DNA of 64,000 nucleotides from contig NZ_FNKN01000001.1 in assembly GCF_900102175.1 (NCBI RefSeq), positions 930,001 to 994,000 of the forward strand. The letters run 5' to 3'. Source of the DNA: Microbacterium sp. cf332 (GTDB lineage Bacteria > Actinomycetota > Actinomycetes > Actinomycetales > Microbacteriaceae). The translations under genes and the position numbers were made by a program. The notes beneath the pieces were generated by a model. The model ran no database searches. It was not told where the DNA came from and worked only from the letters and a program-made list of their open reading frames with translations. Of the stretch, positions 8,378 to 17,312 are shown one piece after another; position 1 is the stretch's first letter, and each line of letters begins with the position of its first letter.

Positions 8378-9189
8378 GCTCCGGTGACGCGCGCGACCTG
8401 GCCGGGAACGTCGCCCTCGTCACCGGGGGCGGCGGTGCTCCGCGCCGAGCGCGGCCGGATACCGATGTCGACGAAGCTGTCGAGGCCGACCGTGATCCCA
8501 CGGGCGGTGCGCGCGGCATCCAGCGCGATGCGGATACCCGGTTCGTACGCGCGTGCGGGCTCGACGGTGTCGTGCACGATCGACAGCGCCTCGCCCGGGC
8601 CCGAGAGGATCGTCTCCTGGCGGGCGATCACCCCGGGGCGGCGCAGCGAGTGGATGGGGACGCTCGCGACCTTCTGCCCGCGCGCCCGCTGGTCGGCGTG
8701 CGGCGACTCGACGGGGCCGACGTCCGCGCGCGCGGCGGCGATGAGCTCCGCGGTGCGGACCGCCGTGCCGCTCGGCGAGTCGACCTTCGTCTCTCGATGG
8801 GTCTCGACGATCTCGATCGAGGGGAACAGCGACGCGGCGGCCGCGGCGAGGGCGGTGCCGACGACGGAGCCGAGCGAGAAGTTGGGGATGATGACGACGC
8901 CGACGCCGGCGGCATCCACCGACTGTCGGATCTGCGCGATGCGCTCCTGCGACCAGCCCGAGGTGCCGACGAGCACGTTGATGCCGCGCTCGACGGCCGC
9001 GCGCACGACGTCGGTCGAGACCGCGGGTGTCGACGCGTCGACGACCAGGTCGGCACCGTCGAGCTCGTCGAGGCTGCTGCGGCTGGTGAGGAGCGTCGAC
9101 ACCTCGAAACCGTCGGAGGCGTCGATCACGTCCTTGATGATGCCGCCGAGCTTGCCGGTGCCGCCCACGAGGGCCACGCGCGTGGTCAT
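8374..9189 (-). CDS. dapB: 4-hydroxy-tetrahydrodipicolinate reductase
   Basis: Reduces the DapA product in lysine/diaminopimelate synthesis. The 271-residue protein has the cofactor loop GGTGKLGG (residues 9-16) and the substrate motif THRETKVDSPSGTA (130-143). Compared with the classic HH-x2-K-x-DAPSGTA, the second histidine is Arg132, while His131, Lys135 and Asp137 are kept. The start is ATG 9189, with TAGGCT at 9196-9201 six bases upstream; that -10 overlaps the stop region of the upstream exporter gene. The C-terminal tail is longer than in E. coli DapB. Confidence 0.94.
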   Translation of the reverse strand: MTTRVALVGGTGKLGGIIKDVIDASDGFEVSTLLTSRSSLDELDGADLVVDASTPAVSTDVVRAAVERGINVLVGTSGWSQERIAQIRQSVDAAGVGVVIIPNFSLGSVVGTALAAAAASLFPSIEIVETHRETKVDSPSGTAVRTAELIAAARADVGPVESPHADQRARGQKVASVPIHSLRRPGVIARQETILSGPGEALSIVHDTVEPARAYEPGIRIALDAARTARGITVGLDSFVDIGIRPRSARSTAAPGDEGDVPGQVARVTGA

Positions 9190-9198
9190 GAAGCCAGC

Positions 9199-10020
9199 CT
9201 ACGCGGCGGCGAACTGGACGTAGGTGTCCCAGGCGAGCTTCACGACGAGGATCGAGAGCACCACCAGGAAGACGATCCGGACGAAGCCGCTGCCGTTCTT
9301 CGTCGCCATCCGTGCGCCGATGAATCCGCCGGTCATGTTGGCCACCGCCATCACGACGCCGAGCAGCAGCAGGATCTCGCCGTGGACGCCGTACACGAGC
9401 AGAGCGGCGAGATTCGTCGTCAGGTTGGCGATCTTCGCGTTGACGCTCGCCTGCAGGAAGCCGTAGCCGAGCACGGCGACCAGCAGGATCACGAAAAACG
9501 ACCCGGTGCCGGGCCCGAGGATGCCGTCGTAGAAGCCGACGCCGACGCCGATCACCGCCGAACGCCAGATGACGGCGGCGCGCGACTCGTGCCGCGGCTC
9601 ATGGTGGAGGCCCATCTTCGGCTTCAGCAGCGTGTACACGGCCACCGCCACGACGGCGACGAGCACGATGGGCGTCAGCAGCTCGCGCGGGACGTAGCGC
9701 GAGAGCGCCGCGCCCACCGCGGAACCTGCGAAGGCTCCTCCGACGAGCGGGACGAGCAGCACGAGCTGCACGCGGATGCGACGGAGGTACACCCAGCTCG
9801 CCGAGAGGGTGCCGGCGAAGGACGACAGTTTGTTCGTGCCGAGGATGAAGGGCGTCGCGACATCCTTCGGCACGCCGATGACGAGCGCCGGCAGCTGGAT
9901 GAGCCCTCCCCCGCCGACGACGGCATCGACCCATCCCGCGACGCCGGCGGCGACGATGAGGAAGATCAGTGCGGAGATCGAGACCGGCAGCCATTCGGCG
10001 AGCAGAGGACCATCGAGCAC
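9199..10020 (-). CDS. TauE/SafE family sulfite or anion exporter
   Basis: Multi-pass membrane permease of the TauE/SafE family, usually linked to export of sulfite, sulfoacetate or similar anions. The protein has 273 residues, about eight hydrophobic segments, and the family-typical WVDAVVGGGGLIQLPAL near the N-terminus. The GTG at 10020 was chosen because GGAGAA lies at good spacing before it; a TTG 36 bases further upstream lacks such a site. It lies between a phosphatase gene and dapB on the same strand. Substrate is unknown. Confidence 0.85.
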   Translation of the reverse strand: MLDGPLLAEWLPVSISALIFLIVAAGVAGWVDAVVGGGGLIQLPALVIGVPKDVATPFILGTNKLSSFAGTLSASWVYLRRIRVQLVLLVPLVGGAFAGSAVGAALSRYVPRELLTPIVLVAVVAVAVYTLLKPKMGLHHEPRHESRAAVIWRSAVIGVGVGFYDGILGPGTGSFFVILLVAVLGYGFLQASVNAKIANLTTNLAALLVYGVHGEILLLLGVVMAVANMTGGFIGARMATKNGSGFVRIVFLVVLSILVVKLAWDTYVQFAAA

Positions 10021-10075
10021 CGGTCGATTCTCCGGCTCCGCGCGCGCCGCGTCCAATCGGCGCGGGCGCCGCGGG

Positions 10076-10714
10076 TCAGACGGGGAGGATGTCGGGAAGG
10101 CCGGTCCGCAGCTCGACCGGCAGGTGCGAGAGGTCGTTGTGCGACACCATCGTCCACGGACGGCCGGGACGCTGTGCGAGCACGGTCAGCCCGCAATGGG
10201 CCTGGTTGATCGTCAACCAGCGCCAGTCGGGGGCCTGGAGCACCTCGCGGACGAACCAGGCGATCACGAAGTTGTGCGTTATGAGCAGCTCGTGGGTGTC
10301 GGGCTTGCGGGCGAGGAACTCGCCGACGGCGTCCGCCATCTGCGCGGCACCCGCCTCGGTCTCGGCCTCGGTGTAGGACCCGAAGAACGGCTCGTAGACC
10401 GCCGGGGTCTCGGGAGTCATGCCCGTGGGGACGCAGTCGAAGAGCAGCGACGAGGCGCGCGGCGCGAGCGAGGGCAGACGCTTCGCGACGGCGCGCGCGG
10501 TCTCCTGTGCGCGCTCGAGGGGCGAATGCCACACGGCGTCGAGAGGGACGCCGGAGATGCGATCGGCCAAGAGTTCGGCCTGGCGGCGACCGCGCGGGGA
10601 GAGCGGGCCGTCTTCGAGTCCGTGCTCGGCGTCCTGATGCTCTCCGTGGCGCACGAGGTAGAGATACTGCGTCACAGAAGCTCGATTCGAAACGATGAAC
10701 AGGGCGTGATCCAC
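10076..10714 (-). CDS. Histidine phosphatase family protein
   Basis: Member of the phosphoglycerate mutase-like superfamily, probably a phosphatase. The catalytic LVRHGE occurs near residue 20, the second histidine is in LLITHNF, and WHSPLERAQETA supplies the conserved S-P-L-x-R-x-x-x-T block. The GTG at 10714 gives 212 residues and follows GGAGGGG (10724-10730) by nine bases. A later GTG at 10675 would give VTQYLYLVRHGE and cannot be excluded. It is 47 bases downstream of the aldo/keto reductase gene on the same strand. Confidence 0.87.
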   Translation of the reverse strand: MDHALFIVSNRASVTQYLYLVRHGEHQDAEHGLEDGPLSPRGRRQAELLADRISGVPLDAVWHSPLERAQETARAVAKRLPSLAPRASSLLFDCVPTGMTPETPAVYEPFFGSYTEAETEAGAAQMADAVGEFLARKPDTHELLITHNFVIAWFVREVLQAPDWRWLTINQAHCGLTVLAQRPGRPWTMVSHNDLSHLPVELRTGLPDILPV

Positions 10715-10761
10715 ACTACGTCACCCCTCCGACACACGCTCGGAGCGTTCCGGAAGCCGCC

Positions 10762-11820
10762 CTATTCGACGGCGCGGGCGATCTCCGCGAGATGCGAACG
10801 GCCGAGCCGAACGCCGACCCCCTGCACGAGCTGGTCGACGTGCGCGGGCCGTCCGGCGTTGATGATCGGAGCCGTGACGACACGCTGTGCGAGCAGCCAC
10901 GCGACCGCGACGGCGGCGGTCGGCACCGACAGCTCCTGCGAGATCCGATCGAGGGCCTTCAGCGTGCGGGATCCCCGGCGGTTCATCCACGCCGCCAGCT
11001 GCGAGCCGCGCACCGATGACGACAGTCCGGCCCGGTCGCGATGCGTGCCCGTGAGATAGCCGTGCTCGAGGGCGCGGGAGGGCGTCACCGCGAGACCCTG
11101 AGCGCCGGCGATGAGACGCAGGTCGCCGTCGAACTCGGAGCGGTGCAACAGGTTGTAGGGCACGTCGAGCGCGGCGAAACGGGGGTAGCCGGCCGACGAC
11201 AGGATGCGCGCCTCGACGAGCTGCATCGCGGTGTAACCGGCGGCGCCGAGAGCCCGCACCTTGCCGCTGTCCACAAGCCACTCGGCCGTGGCGAGCGTGT
11301 CTTCGAGAGCGGTGGTCGCGTCCGTCGCGGCATCCAGGTAGAGGACGTCGATGCGCTCGATGCCGAGACGGCCGAGCGAGGCCTCGACCGCACGCACCAG
11401 GTTCACCGAGCCCAGCCCGGGATTGTCGGGGTTGCCGCCGATCCTCACCGTGACCACGATGTCGTCGCGGATGCCTCGGCTGGCGAGCCAGCGGCCCACG
11501 ATGTGCTCGCTGCGGCCCGAGGCGTAGCCATCCGAGGTGTGGACCGCGTTGCCACCGCGCTGCACGTACGCGTCGAGCACCGCATGGCTCGCCGTGAGAT
11601 CGACCGTCCACCCGAACTCGGCCGCGCCGAGGACGAGCGGGAAGACGCGGATACCGGTCTCGCCGAGAGCGACCCGGATGTCGGCCCCGAGAGGCACCCC
11701 GTGCACCGGGATGGGGCTCGAGGGGTGCAGGACCGGAGCCGCGGCGTCGGGCATGTCGGTGGCAGAGGTGCCGGCGGGCGCACCGTCGGGCGCGACCTGG
11801 GCCACCCGTTCCCGCGCCAT
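10762..11820 (-). CDS. Aldo/keto reductase-like protein with altered tetrad
   Basis: The 352-residue protein has the TIM-barrel sequence pattern of the aldo/keto reductases, including SDGYASGRSEHIVG and IERIDVLYLD. The usual catalytic set Asp-Tyr-Lys-His is poorly kept. By my alignment the Asp position is His94, the Tyr is Tyr99, the Lys is Arg126, and the His is Asp163. The C-terminal cofactor-binding region is recognisable but weak. The ATG at 11820 follows GGAGGTG with good spacing. It may have lost reductase activity or use a different chemistry. Confidence 0.75.
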   Translation of the reverse strand: MARERVAQVAPDGAPAGTSATDMPDAAAPVLHPSSPIPVHGVPLGADIRVALGETGIRVFPLVLGAAEFGWTVDLTASHAVLDAYVQRGGNAVHTSDGYASGRSEHIVGRWLASRGIRDDIVVTVRIGGNPDNPGLGSVNLVRAVEASLGRLGIERIDVLYLDAATDATTALEDTLATAEWLVDSGKVRALGAAGYTAMQLVEARILSSAGYPRFAALDVPYNLLHRSEFDGDLRLIAGAQGLAVTPSRALEHGYLTGTHRDRAGLSSSVRGSQLAAWMNRRGSRTLKALDRISQELSVPTAAVAVAWLLAQRVVTAPIINAGRPAHVDQLVQGVGVRLGRSHLAEIARAVE

Positions 11821-11881
11821 CACACACCTCCGCATCGGCACCGAGGACTCCGTGGAACGCGGCTCCTCGGCGCGCACTTCG

Positions 11882-11887
11882 AGAGTA
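11882..11887 (-). promoter_or_regulatory. Candidate -10 of the aldo/keto reductase gene
   Basis: TACTCT on the minus strand, about 62 bases before the ATG. It fits TANNNT and would give a leader containing the GGAGGTG site. No clear -35 was seen. Confidence 0.35.
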
Positions 11888-11970
11888 GGACACGCCGCAC
11901 CCGTGGGCGCGCATTGTCGGTAACGGGCCGTGAATTCCGCATAACTCTTTCATCACGGTCCGCCGGACGA

Positions 11971-12005
11971 CGGATGCCCGCCCCCGGAGCGGGGACGGGC
12001 ATCCG
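11971..12005 (-). terminator. Terminator downstream of pnp
   Basis: CGGATGCCCG pairs perfectly with CGGGCATCCG around a C/G-rich loop, 15 bases beyond the pnp stop. There is no long U-tract, as is usual for high-GC actinobacteria. Confidence 0.7.
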
Positions 12006-12019
12006 ATCGGTCACGCGAC

Positions 12020-14299
12020 TCAGCCTTCGGCGGGAGCCTCCGGGCCCTCGCTGGCTGCAGCGGAACCCTGCTGGTCGGCCGCCTCTTCGACGACGGGCTC
12101 GAGCGAGAGCTTGCCGCGGTCGTCGATCTTCGTGATGCGCACGAGGATCTTCTGGCCGACGCCCAGGACGTCCTCGACGTTCTCGACGCGCTTCCCGCCG
12201 GCGAGCTTGCGGACCTCGCTGACGTGCAGCAGACCGTCCTTGCCGGGCAGCAGCGAGATGAAGGCGCCGAAGGTCGCGATCTTGACGACCGTACCCAGGA
12301 ACTGCTCGCCCACCTCGGGGTTGGTCGGGTTGGCGATCGCGTTGACCTGCGCGCGAGCAGCCTCGGCCGAGGGGCCGTCGACCGCGCCGATGTACACGGT
12401 GCCGTCGTCCTCGATCGAGATCTGCGCGCCGGTCTCGTCCTGGATGGAGTTGATCGTCTTGCCCTTGGGGCCGATCAGCTCGCCGATCTTGTCGACCGGG
12501 ATCTGCACGCTGATGACGCGCGGAGCCGTCGGCGCCATCTCGTCGGGGCTGTCGATCGCGGCGTTCAGGACACCGAGGATCGTCAGACGCGCCTCCTTGG
12601 CCTGCGTCAGCGCGGCGGTCAGCACCGACGACGGGATGCCGTCGAGCTTGGTGTCGAGCTGGATCGCCGTGACGAACTCGCTCGTGCCGGCGACCTTGAA
12701 GTCCATGTCGCCGAGCGCGTCCTCCGCGCCCAGGATGTCGGTCAGCGCCGCATAGCGGGTCTCACCGTCGACCTGGTCGGTGACCAGACCCATCGCGATG
12801 CCGGCGACGGGGGCGCGCAGGGGCACACCCGCGTTCAGCAGCGAGAGCGTCGAGGCGCAGACGGAGCCCATCGACGTGGAGCCGTTCGATCCGAGGGCCT
12901 CGGAGACCTGACGGATGGCGTACGGGAACTCCTCGCGGCTCGGCAGCACGGGCACGAGGGCGCGCTCGGCCAGGAAGCCGTGCCCGATCTCGCGACGCTT
13001 CGGGCTGCCCACACGGCCGGTCTCACCGGTCGAGTAGGGCGGGAAGTTGTAGTGGTGCAGGTACCGCTTGCTCGTCGTGGGCGAGAGCGAGTCGATCTGC
13101 TGCTCCATCTTCAGCATGTTCAGCGTGGTGACACCCAGGATCTGGGTCTCGCCGCGCTGGAAGATCGCCGAACCGTGGACGCGCGGGATGACCTGCACCT
13201 CGGCGTCGAGCGGACGGATGTCGGCCAGGCCGCGACCGTCGATGCGGACGCCCTCGCTGAGGATCCGACCGCGGACGATCTTCTTCGTGACCGACTTGTA
13301 CGCGGCGGAGAACTCGCCGAGTGCCGAGGCGGGCAGCTGGCCGGCCTCGACGGCCGCGGCGACCTCGCCCTTCACGCGATCCTTGATGGCGTCGTCGGCG
13401 CTCTGGCGCTCCTGCTTGTCGGCGATCTGGTACACGCCCGACAGCTCGCCGTACGCGCGCTCGGCGACGAAGTCGTACACCTCGGGTGCGTAGGGCGGGA
13501 AGACGGGGTAGACGCCCGGCTCGCGCGACGCGGACGCGGCCATCGAGGCCTGCGCCTCGACGAGCTGCTTGATGAACGGCTTGGACGCCTCGAGGCCCTG
13601 AGCGACGATCTCCTCGCTCGGCTTGACGGCGCCGCCCTTGATGAGGTTCCAGCTGCCCTCGGTCGCTTCGGCCTCGACCATCATGATGGCCACTTCACCG
13701 TCGGGCAGAACACGGCCGGCGACGGTCAGGTCGAAGACCGACTCCTCGACGGTCTTCTGGTTCGGGAAGACGACCCACTGATCGGCGTGCTCGCCGTGAC
13801 CGGGGACCAGGGCGAGTCGCACACCGGCGATCGGGCCCGAGAACGGCAGACCCGAGATCTGCGTGGACGCCGATGCGGCGTTGATGGCGAGGGCGTCGTA
13901 GTACTCGCCCGGCGCGATCGAGAGGACCGTGATGACGATCTGGACCTCGTTGCGCAGACCGTCGACGAACGACGGACGCAGCGGCCGGTCGATGAGACGG
14001 CAGACGAGGATGGCCTCGGTCGAGGGGCGTCCCTCGCGCCGGAAGAACGAGCCGGGGATCTTGCCCGCGGCGTACGAGCGCTCTTCGACGTCGACGGTCA
14101 GCGGGAAGAAGTCGAAGCCTTCGCGCGGGTGCTTGCCGGCGCTGGTGGCCGAGAGGAGCATCGTCTCCTCGTCGAGGTAGGCGGCAACGGCGCCCTGCGC
14201 CTGCTGTGCCAGTCGTCCGGTCTCGAACCGGACGGTGCGGGTGCCGAAGCGGCCGTTGTCGAGGACGGCTTCGGCTGCGGTGATTTCTGGACCTTCCAA
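12020..14299 (-). CDS. pnp: Polyribonucleotide nucleotidyltransferase
   Basis: PNPase: phosphorolytic 3'-5' exoribonuclease that can also add tails, and part of RNA decay. The 759-residue protein has two RNase PH domains, a KH domain ([17 protein letters not shown]) and an S1 domain ([15 protein letters not shown]). The start is a TTG at 14299, backed by AAGGAGAG seven bases upstream; [12 protein letters not shown] follows. The leader contains two small hairpins (14331-14355 region), which fits the autoregulated leaders known for pnp. It stands alone, without rpsO directly upstream. Confidence 0.97.
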   Translation of the reverse strand: MEGPEITAAEAVLDNGRFGTRTVRFETGRLAQQAQGAVAAYLDEETMLLSATSAGKHPREGFDFFPLTVDVEERSYAAGKIPGSFFRREGRPSTEAILVCRLIDRPLRPSFVDGLRNEVQIVITVLSIAPGEYYDALAINAASASTQISGLPFSGPIAGVRLALVPGHGEHADQWVVFPNQKTVEESVFDLTVAGRVLPDGEVAIMMVEAEATEGSWNLIKGGAVKPSEEIVAQGLEASKPFIKQLVEAQASMAASASREPGVYPVFPPYAPEVYDFVAERAYGELSGVYQIADKQERQSADDAIKDRVKGEVAAAVEAGQLPASALGEFSAAYKSVTKKIVRGRILSEGVRIDGRGLADIRPLDAEVQVIPRVHGSAIFQRGETQILGVTTLNMLKMEQQIDSLSPTTSKRYLHHYNFPPYSTGETGRVGSPKRREIGHGFLAERALVPVLPSREEFPYAIRQVSEALGSNGSTSMGSVCASTLSLLNAGVPLRAPVAGIAMGLVTDQVDGETRYAALTDILGAEDALGDMDFKVAGTSEFVTAIQLDTKLDGIPSSVLTAALTQAKEARLTILGVLNAAIDSPDEMAPTAPRVISVQIPVDKIGELIGPKGKTINSIQDETGAQISIEDDGTVYIGAVDGPSAEAARAQVNAIANPTNPEVGEQFLGTVVKIATFGAFISLLPGKDGLLHVSEVRKLAGGKRVENVEDVLGVGQKILVRITKIDDRGKLSLEPVVEEAADQQGSAAASEGPEAPAEG

Positions 14300-14330
14300 G
14301 AGGTCTCTCCTTCTTTGTTTAGACTCGCAC

Positions 14331-14355
14331 GCGCGTTTCGCGCACGAGATCGTGC
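14331..14355 (-). promoter_or_regulatory. pnp: Hairpins in the pnp leader
   Basis: Two overlapping inverted repeats, GCGCG-TTT-CGCGC (14331-14343) and GCACGA/TCGTGC (14342-14355), lie 30-55 bases before the TTG start. They are mutually exclusive because the arms share bases 14342-14343. The rest of 14300-14589 shows no gene. Confidence 0.45.
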
Positions 14356-14589
14356 AAAGGAGCGGGGGCAGATATGGGCGCGCGGTCAGAGCCGCGAGAA
14401 CCGCCTGCGCTGGTCACCAGTCGAAGATCACCATCTCCTCGATCGCGATTCGATCGGGATGGGAACCCACCACAGGGGACCAGCTTCCTGCCGGATCCGC
14501 TCCATGAGCTCAGTGTTGAATTGAGCGGGTGCCGGAGGGCAACCTGGCCCAGCCTACCAGCGACCCCCTCACCTGCGTATCGTGACGGT

Positions 14590-14772
14590 ATGAGCGAAGC
14601 AGAAAAGCCCACCGGCGCGGCATCCGACGATGTGAAGCGCAAATTCCGCGAGGCTCTCGAGAAGAAGAATGCGCAGAGCCGAACAGGCGAAGCACATCTC
14701 GACGGCGACTCGTCGGTGCACGCCTCGCACGGCGCGATGACGAAGCGGGAGTTCCGCCGCAAGAGCGGCTGA
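14590..14772 (+). CDS. DUF5302 small protein
   Basis: A 60-residue, charged, probably soluble protein. The pattern DDVKRKFREALEKKNA, then a GEAHLDGDSS stretch, and the end KREFRRKSG match the actinobacterial DUF5302 family; its function is unknown. TATCGT at 14578-14583 sits six bases before the ATG, so it is likely leaderless. It transcribes away from pnp and ends just before a large palindromic element. Confidence 0.85.
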   Translation: MSEAEKPTGAASDDVKRKFREALEKKNAQSRTGEAHLDGDSSVHASHGAMTKREFRRKSG

Positions 14773-14782
14773 TCCGAAGCCC

Positions 14783-14869
14783 CCCCCCCGACCGCGCGAC
14801 CCGACGCGAATGGCGCTGAGAACGGCGCTGAGAAGACGATTCGCGTCGGGTCGGCATTCGTCGGGGGGG
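14783..14869. terminator. Large two-part hairpin between convergent genes
   Basis: Outer arms 14783-14792 and 14860-14869 (10 bp) enclose inner arms 14797-14811 and 14839-14853 (15 bp, perfect). The loop contains the 11-mer GGCGCTGAGAA twice in tandem with one base between copies. The left side begins in a run of ten C (14780-14789). It probably terminates both the DUF5302 gene and the methyltransferase gene. Confidence 0.75.
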
Positions 14870-14875
14870 CGACTC

Positions 14876-15610
14876 TCATCTGGCGCGGGCGACGACGACC
14901 ATCAGCGGGGAAGGGGCCGCAGCCCCGGCGTCGAACGGTGTGCTGATCCAGTCCGCGAACACGGACTCCACGGCCAAGCCCGCCGCGGCGAGGTCGCGTC
15001 CGATCTCGGACCGGGATCGGAACACGAGGTGCTGCACCTCGCTGACGACCTCGCCGGTGGCGAGGAAGCGGTTGTGCGAGACGAGCTCGACGACGCGGTC
15101 GTCACGGGTCGTCGCCGACATCCACTCTTCGAGCGGGCCGTGCGGGGTGTCGCGCGTCGTCGTACCGGCGTCGTCCCAGGCCTCCCACGCGCGCGCGGCG
15201 GGGTTGCGGGTCTCGAACGAGAGCAGTGCGCCCGCCGGCATCCGTTCGCGGATGTCGGCGAGGGTCCGCGACCACGCGACGTCGGGGATGTGCTGGGCGA
15301 CGTTGCCCGTCATGAGCACGAGATCGAAAGGTCCCGCCGGGGCTGCGGAGCTGTCGCCGTCGACCCACACGACATCCCCGGCCCCGCGACGGCGCCGGGC
15401 GAAGGAGAGCATCGCCGGCGACGGGTCGACCCCGACGACGTGCCGACCCGGCTGAACGAGCGACACGGTCAGCATCCCGGTGCCGCAGCCCACGTCGAGG
15501 ATCGACGTGACGCCGAGGCGCGCGGCAAGGGCGCGATAGAAGTCGTGGTCGGGACCGTCGGGGTTGTCCCCGTCGTAGAGGTCGACGATGCGGGGGTCGT
15601 AGTCGGGCAC
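14876..15610 (-). CDS. Class I SAM-dependent methyltransferase
   Basis: A 244-residue methyltransferase with motif I ILDVGCGTGMLT (about residues 37-48) and VVGVDPSPAML for the ribose-binding acid. The substrate is unknown. The GTG at 15610 has TAGCCT at 15617-15622 six bases upstream, so it has its own leaderless promoter. A terminator separates it from dctA upstream. It converges with the DUF5302 gene. Confidence 0.88.
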   Translation of the reverse strand: MPDYDPRIVDLYDGDNPDGPDHDFYRALAARLGVTSILDVGCGTGMLTVSLVQPGRHVVGVDPSPAMLSFARRRRGAGDVVWVDGDSSAAPAGPFDLVLMTGNVAQHIPDVAWSRTLADIRERMPAGALLSFETRNPAARAWEAWDDAGTTTRDTPHGPLEEWMSATTRDDRVVELVSHNRFLATGEVVSEVQHLVFRSRSEIGRDLAAAGLAVESVFADWISTPFDAGAAAPSPLMVVVARAR

Positions 15611-15630
15611 TCCCCCAGGCTAATCACGAC

Positions 15631-15669
15631 GATGGCCGCGGCATCCGTCACTGCGGAGCCGCGGCCATC
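15631..15669 (-). terminator. Terminator downstream of dctA
   Basis: GATGGCCGCGGC and GCCGCGGCCATC form a perfect 12-bp stem 23 bases beyond the dctA stop codon. Confidence 0.7.
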
Positions 15670-15691
15670 GGGCCGTCAACGGTCCAGCCGG

Positions 15692-17140
15692 TCAGCGCGT
15701 CGCGGCCTCCCGGCGCAGACGGGCGCGCTCCTCCTTGGCCGCCGCCTCGTCGAGGGCCGCCTCGCCGAGGCCCTGCGTGCTGACGGCACCGGTATCGTGC
15801 GACATCCCGTCGCTGCCGTGACCGGCGATCATCGACTCGTCGAACGGACGCTCGCCGCTGAGCACGGCACGAGCCTGCTCGCGGTCGAACTCGCGCGTCC
15901 AGGTGCCGATGAGGATCGTGGCCACAGCGTTGCCCGTGAAGTTGGTGAGCGCGCGGCCCTCCGACATGAACCGGTCGATGCCCACGATCACGCCGACGCC
16001 GTTGACGAGGTCGGGGCGGTACGCCTGCAGACCGCCGGCGAGCGTCGCGAGACCCGCGCCCGTGACCCCGGCCGCACCCTTCGACGCGATGATCATGAAC
16101 ACCAGCAGGCCGATCTGCTCGGGGATCGACATCGGTGCGCCCATGCCCGCCGCGATGAACAGCGATGCCATCGTGAGGTAGATCGCCGTGCCGTCGAGGT
16201 TGAACGAGTATCCCGTCGGGACGGTGATGCCGACGACCGGCTTCGAGACGCCGACGTGCTCCATCTTCGCGATCAGACGCGGCAGGGCCGACTCGCTCGA
16301 CGACGTGCCGACGATGAGGAGGTACTCGCGGGCGAGGTACTTGATCAGGCTGAAGATGTTGATGCGCGCGACCGCGTAGAGCAGCGTGCCCAGCACCGCG
16401 ACGATGAAGACGATGCACGTGATGTAGAACGCGATCATGAGCACGCCGAGGCTGACGATGGCGGCGACGCCGGTCTTGCCGACGACGGCCGCGATGGCGC
16501 CGAATGCGCCGATCGGGGCGAGCCAGAGGATCATGCCGAGGATGCGGAAGACGAGCGTCTGCAGGTTCTTCACGGCGCTCATGATCGACGCGCCCTTCTC
16601 ACCGAGCCCCTGCAGCGCGAACCCGACCAGCAGCGCGATGAACAGCACCTGCAGGACGCTCTCGCCGGTGAACGCCGAGAAGAAGGTGGTCGGGATGATG
16701 CCGAGCACGAACTCCGTGGTCGTCTTCGCTTCGGCGGCGGCCCCGGCGTCGTAGGTCGCGCTCTGCATGTTCAGGCCTTCACCCGGGTGGATGATGTTGC
16801 CGACGATCAGGCCGATCGCGAGCGCGAAGGTCGACATGACCATGAAGTAGAGAAGCGCGAGGCCTCCGATGCGGCCGACGGTGGCGGCCTTCGCGATCGA
16901 CCCGACGCCGACGACGATCGTGCAGAAGATGATCGGCGCGATCATCATCTTGATGAGGTTGACGAAGCCCTTGCCGAGCGGTTCGAGGCCGACCGCGAAG
17001 GTCGGCCAGACGAGGCCGACGACCGCACCGAGCACGACCGCCAGGATGACCGACACGTAGAGCCAGGTGTGCTTGTCCCAGGCCTGCTTGCCTTTGCGGG
17101 CGTTGTACCCCGGAAGGCGGAAAGATGATGTGAGAGCCAT
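15692..17140 (-). CDS. dctA: C4-dicarboxylate/cation symporter DctA
   Basis: DAACS-family permease, probably importing succinate, fumarate or malate with cations. The 482-residue protein has eight or more membrane spans and the family hairpin serines in GTSSSESALPRL, plus GYSFNLDGTAIY and SKGAAGVTGAG. The ATG at 17140 follows GGAGGAG. It is divergent from a DctS/DctR-like two-component pair, which makes C4-dicarboxylates the most likely substrate and inducer. A soluble, charged C-terminal tail of about 60 residues follows the last span. Confidence 0.93.
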   Translation of the reverse strand: MALTSSFRLPGYNARKGKQAWDKHTWLYVSVILAVVLGAVVGLVWPTFAVGLEPLGKGFVNLIKMMIAPIIFCTIVVGVGSIAKAATVGRIGGLALLYFMVMSTFALAIGLIVGNIIHPGEGLNMQSATYDAGAAAEAKTTTEFVLGIIPTTFFSAFTGESVLQVLFIALLVGFALQGLGEKGASIMSAVKNLQTLVFRILGMILWLAPIGAFGAIAAVVGKTGVAAIVSLGVLMIAFYITCIVFIVAVLGTLLYAVARINIFSLIKYLAREYLLIVGTSSSESALPRLIAKMEHVGVSKPVVGITVPTGYSFNLDGTAIYLTMASLFIAAGMGAPMSIPEQIGLLVFMIIASKGAAGVTGAGLATLAGGLQAYRPDLVNGVGVIVGIDRFMSEGRALTNFTGNAVATILIGTWTREFDREQARAVLSGERPFDESMIAGHGSDGMSHDTGAVSTQGLGEAALDEAAAKEERARLRREAATR

Positions 17141-17242
17141 GGTCTCCTCCAGCTGAACAGTCGTTGTCCGAAGCCGACGTCTCTGTCGGTGCGATCTCAG
17201 ATTCCGACGGTTCCGCTCCGCCGCCGACTTGTGGTCGTATTG

Positions 17243-17257
17243 GTCGCGGTGCGCGAC
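17243..17257. promoter_or_regulatory. Palindrome between dctA and the kinase gene
   Basis: GTCGCG-GTG-CGCGAC, a perfect 6-3-6 dyad inside the 172-base divergent intergenic region. It is a candidate binding site for the adjacent regulator; there is no direct evidence. Confidence 0.35.
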
Positions 17258-17312
17258 GACGAGGCTGCGTGCTCGACGATGACGACGGTGACGACGAGGA
17301 CGGGGAGCCGGG

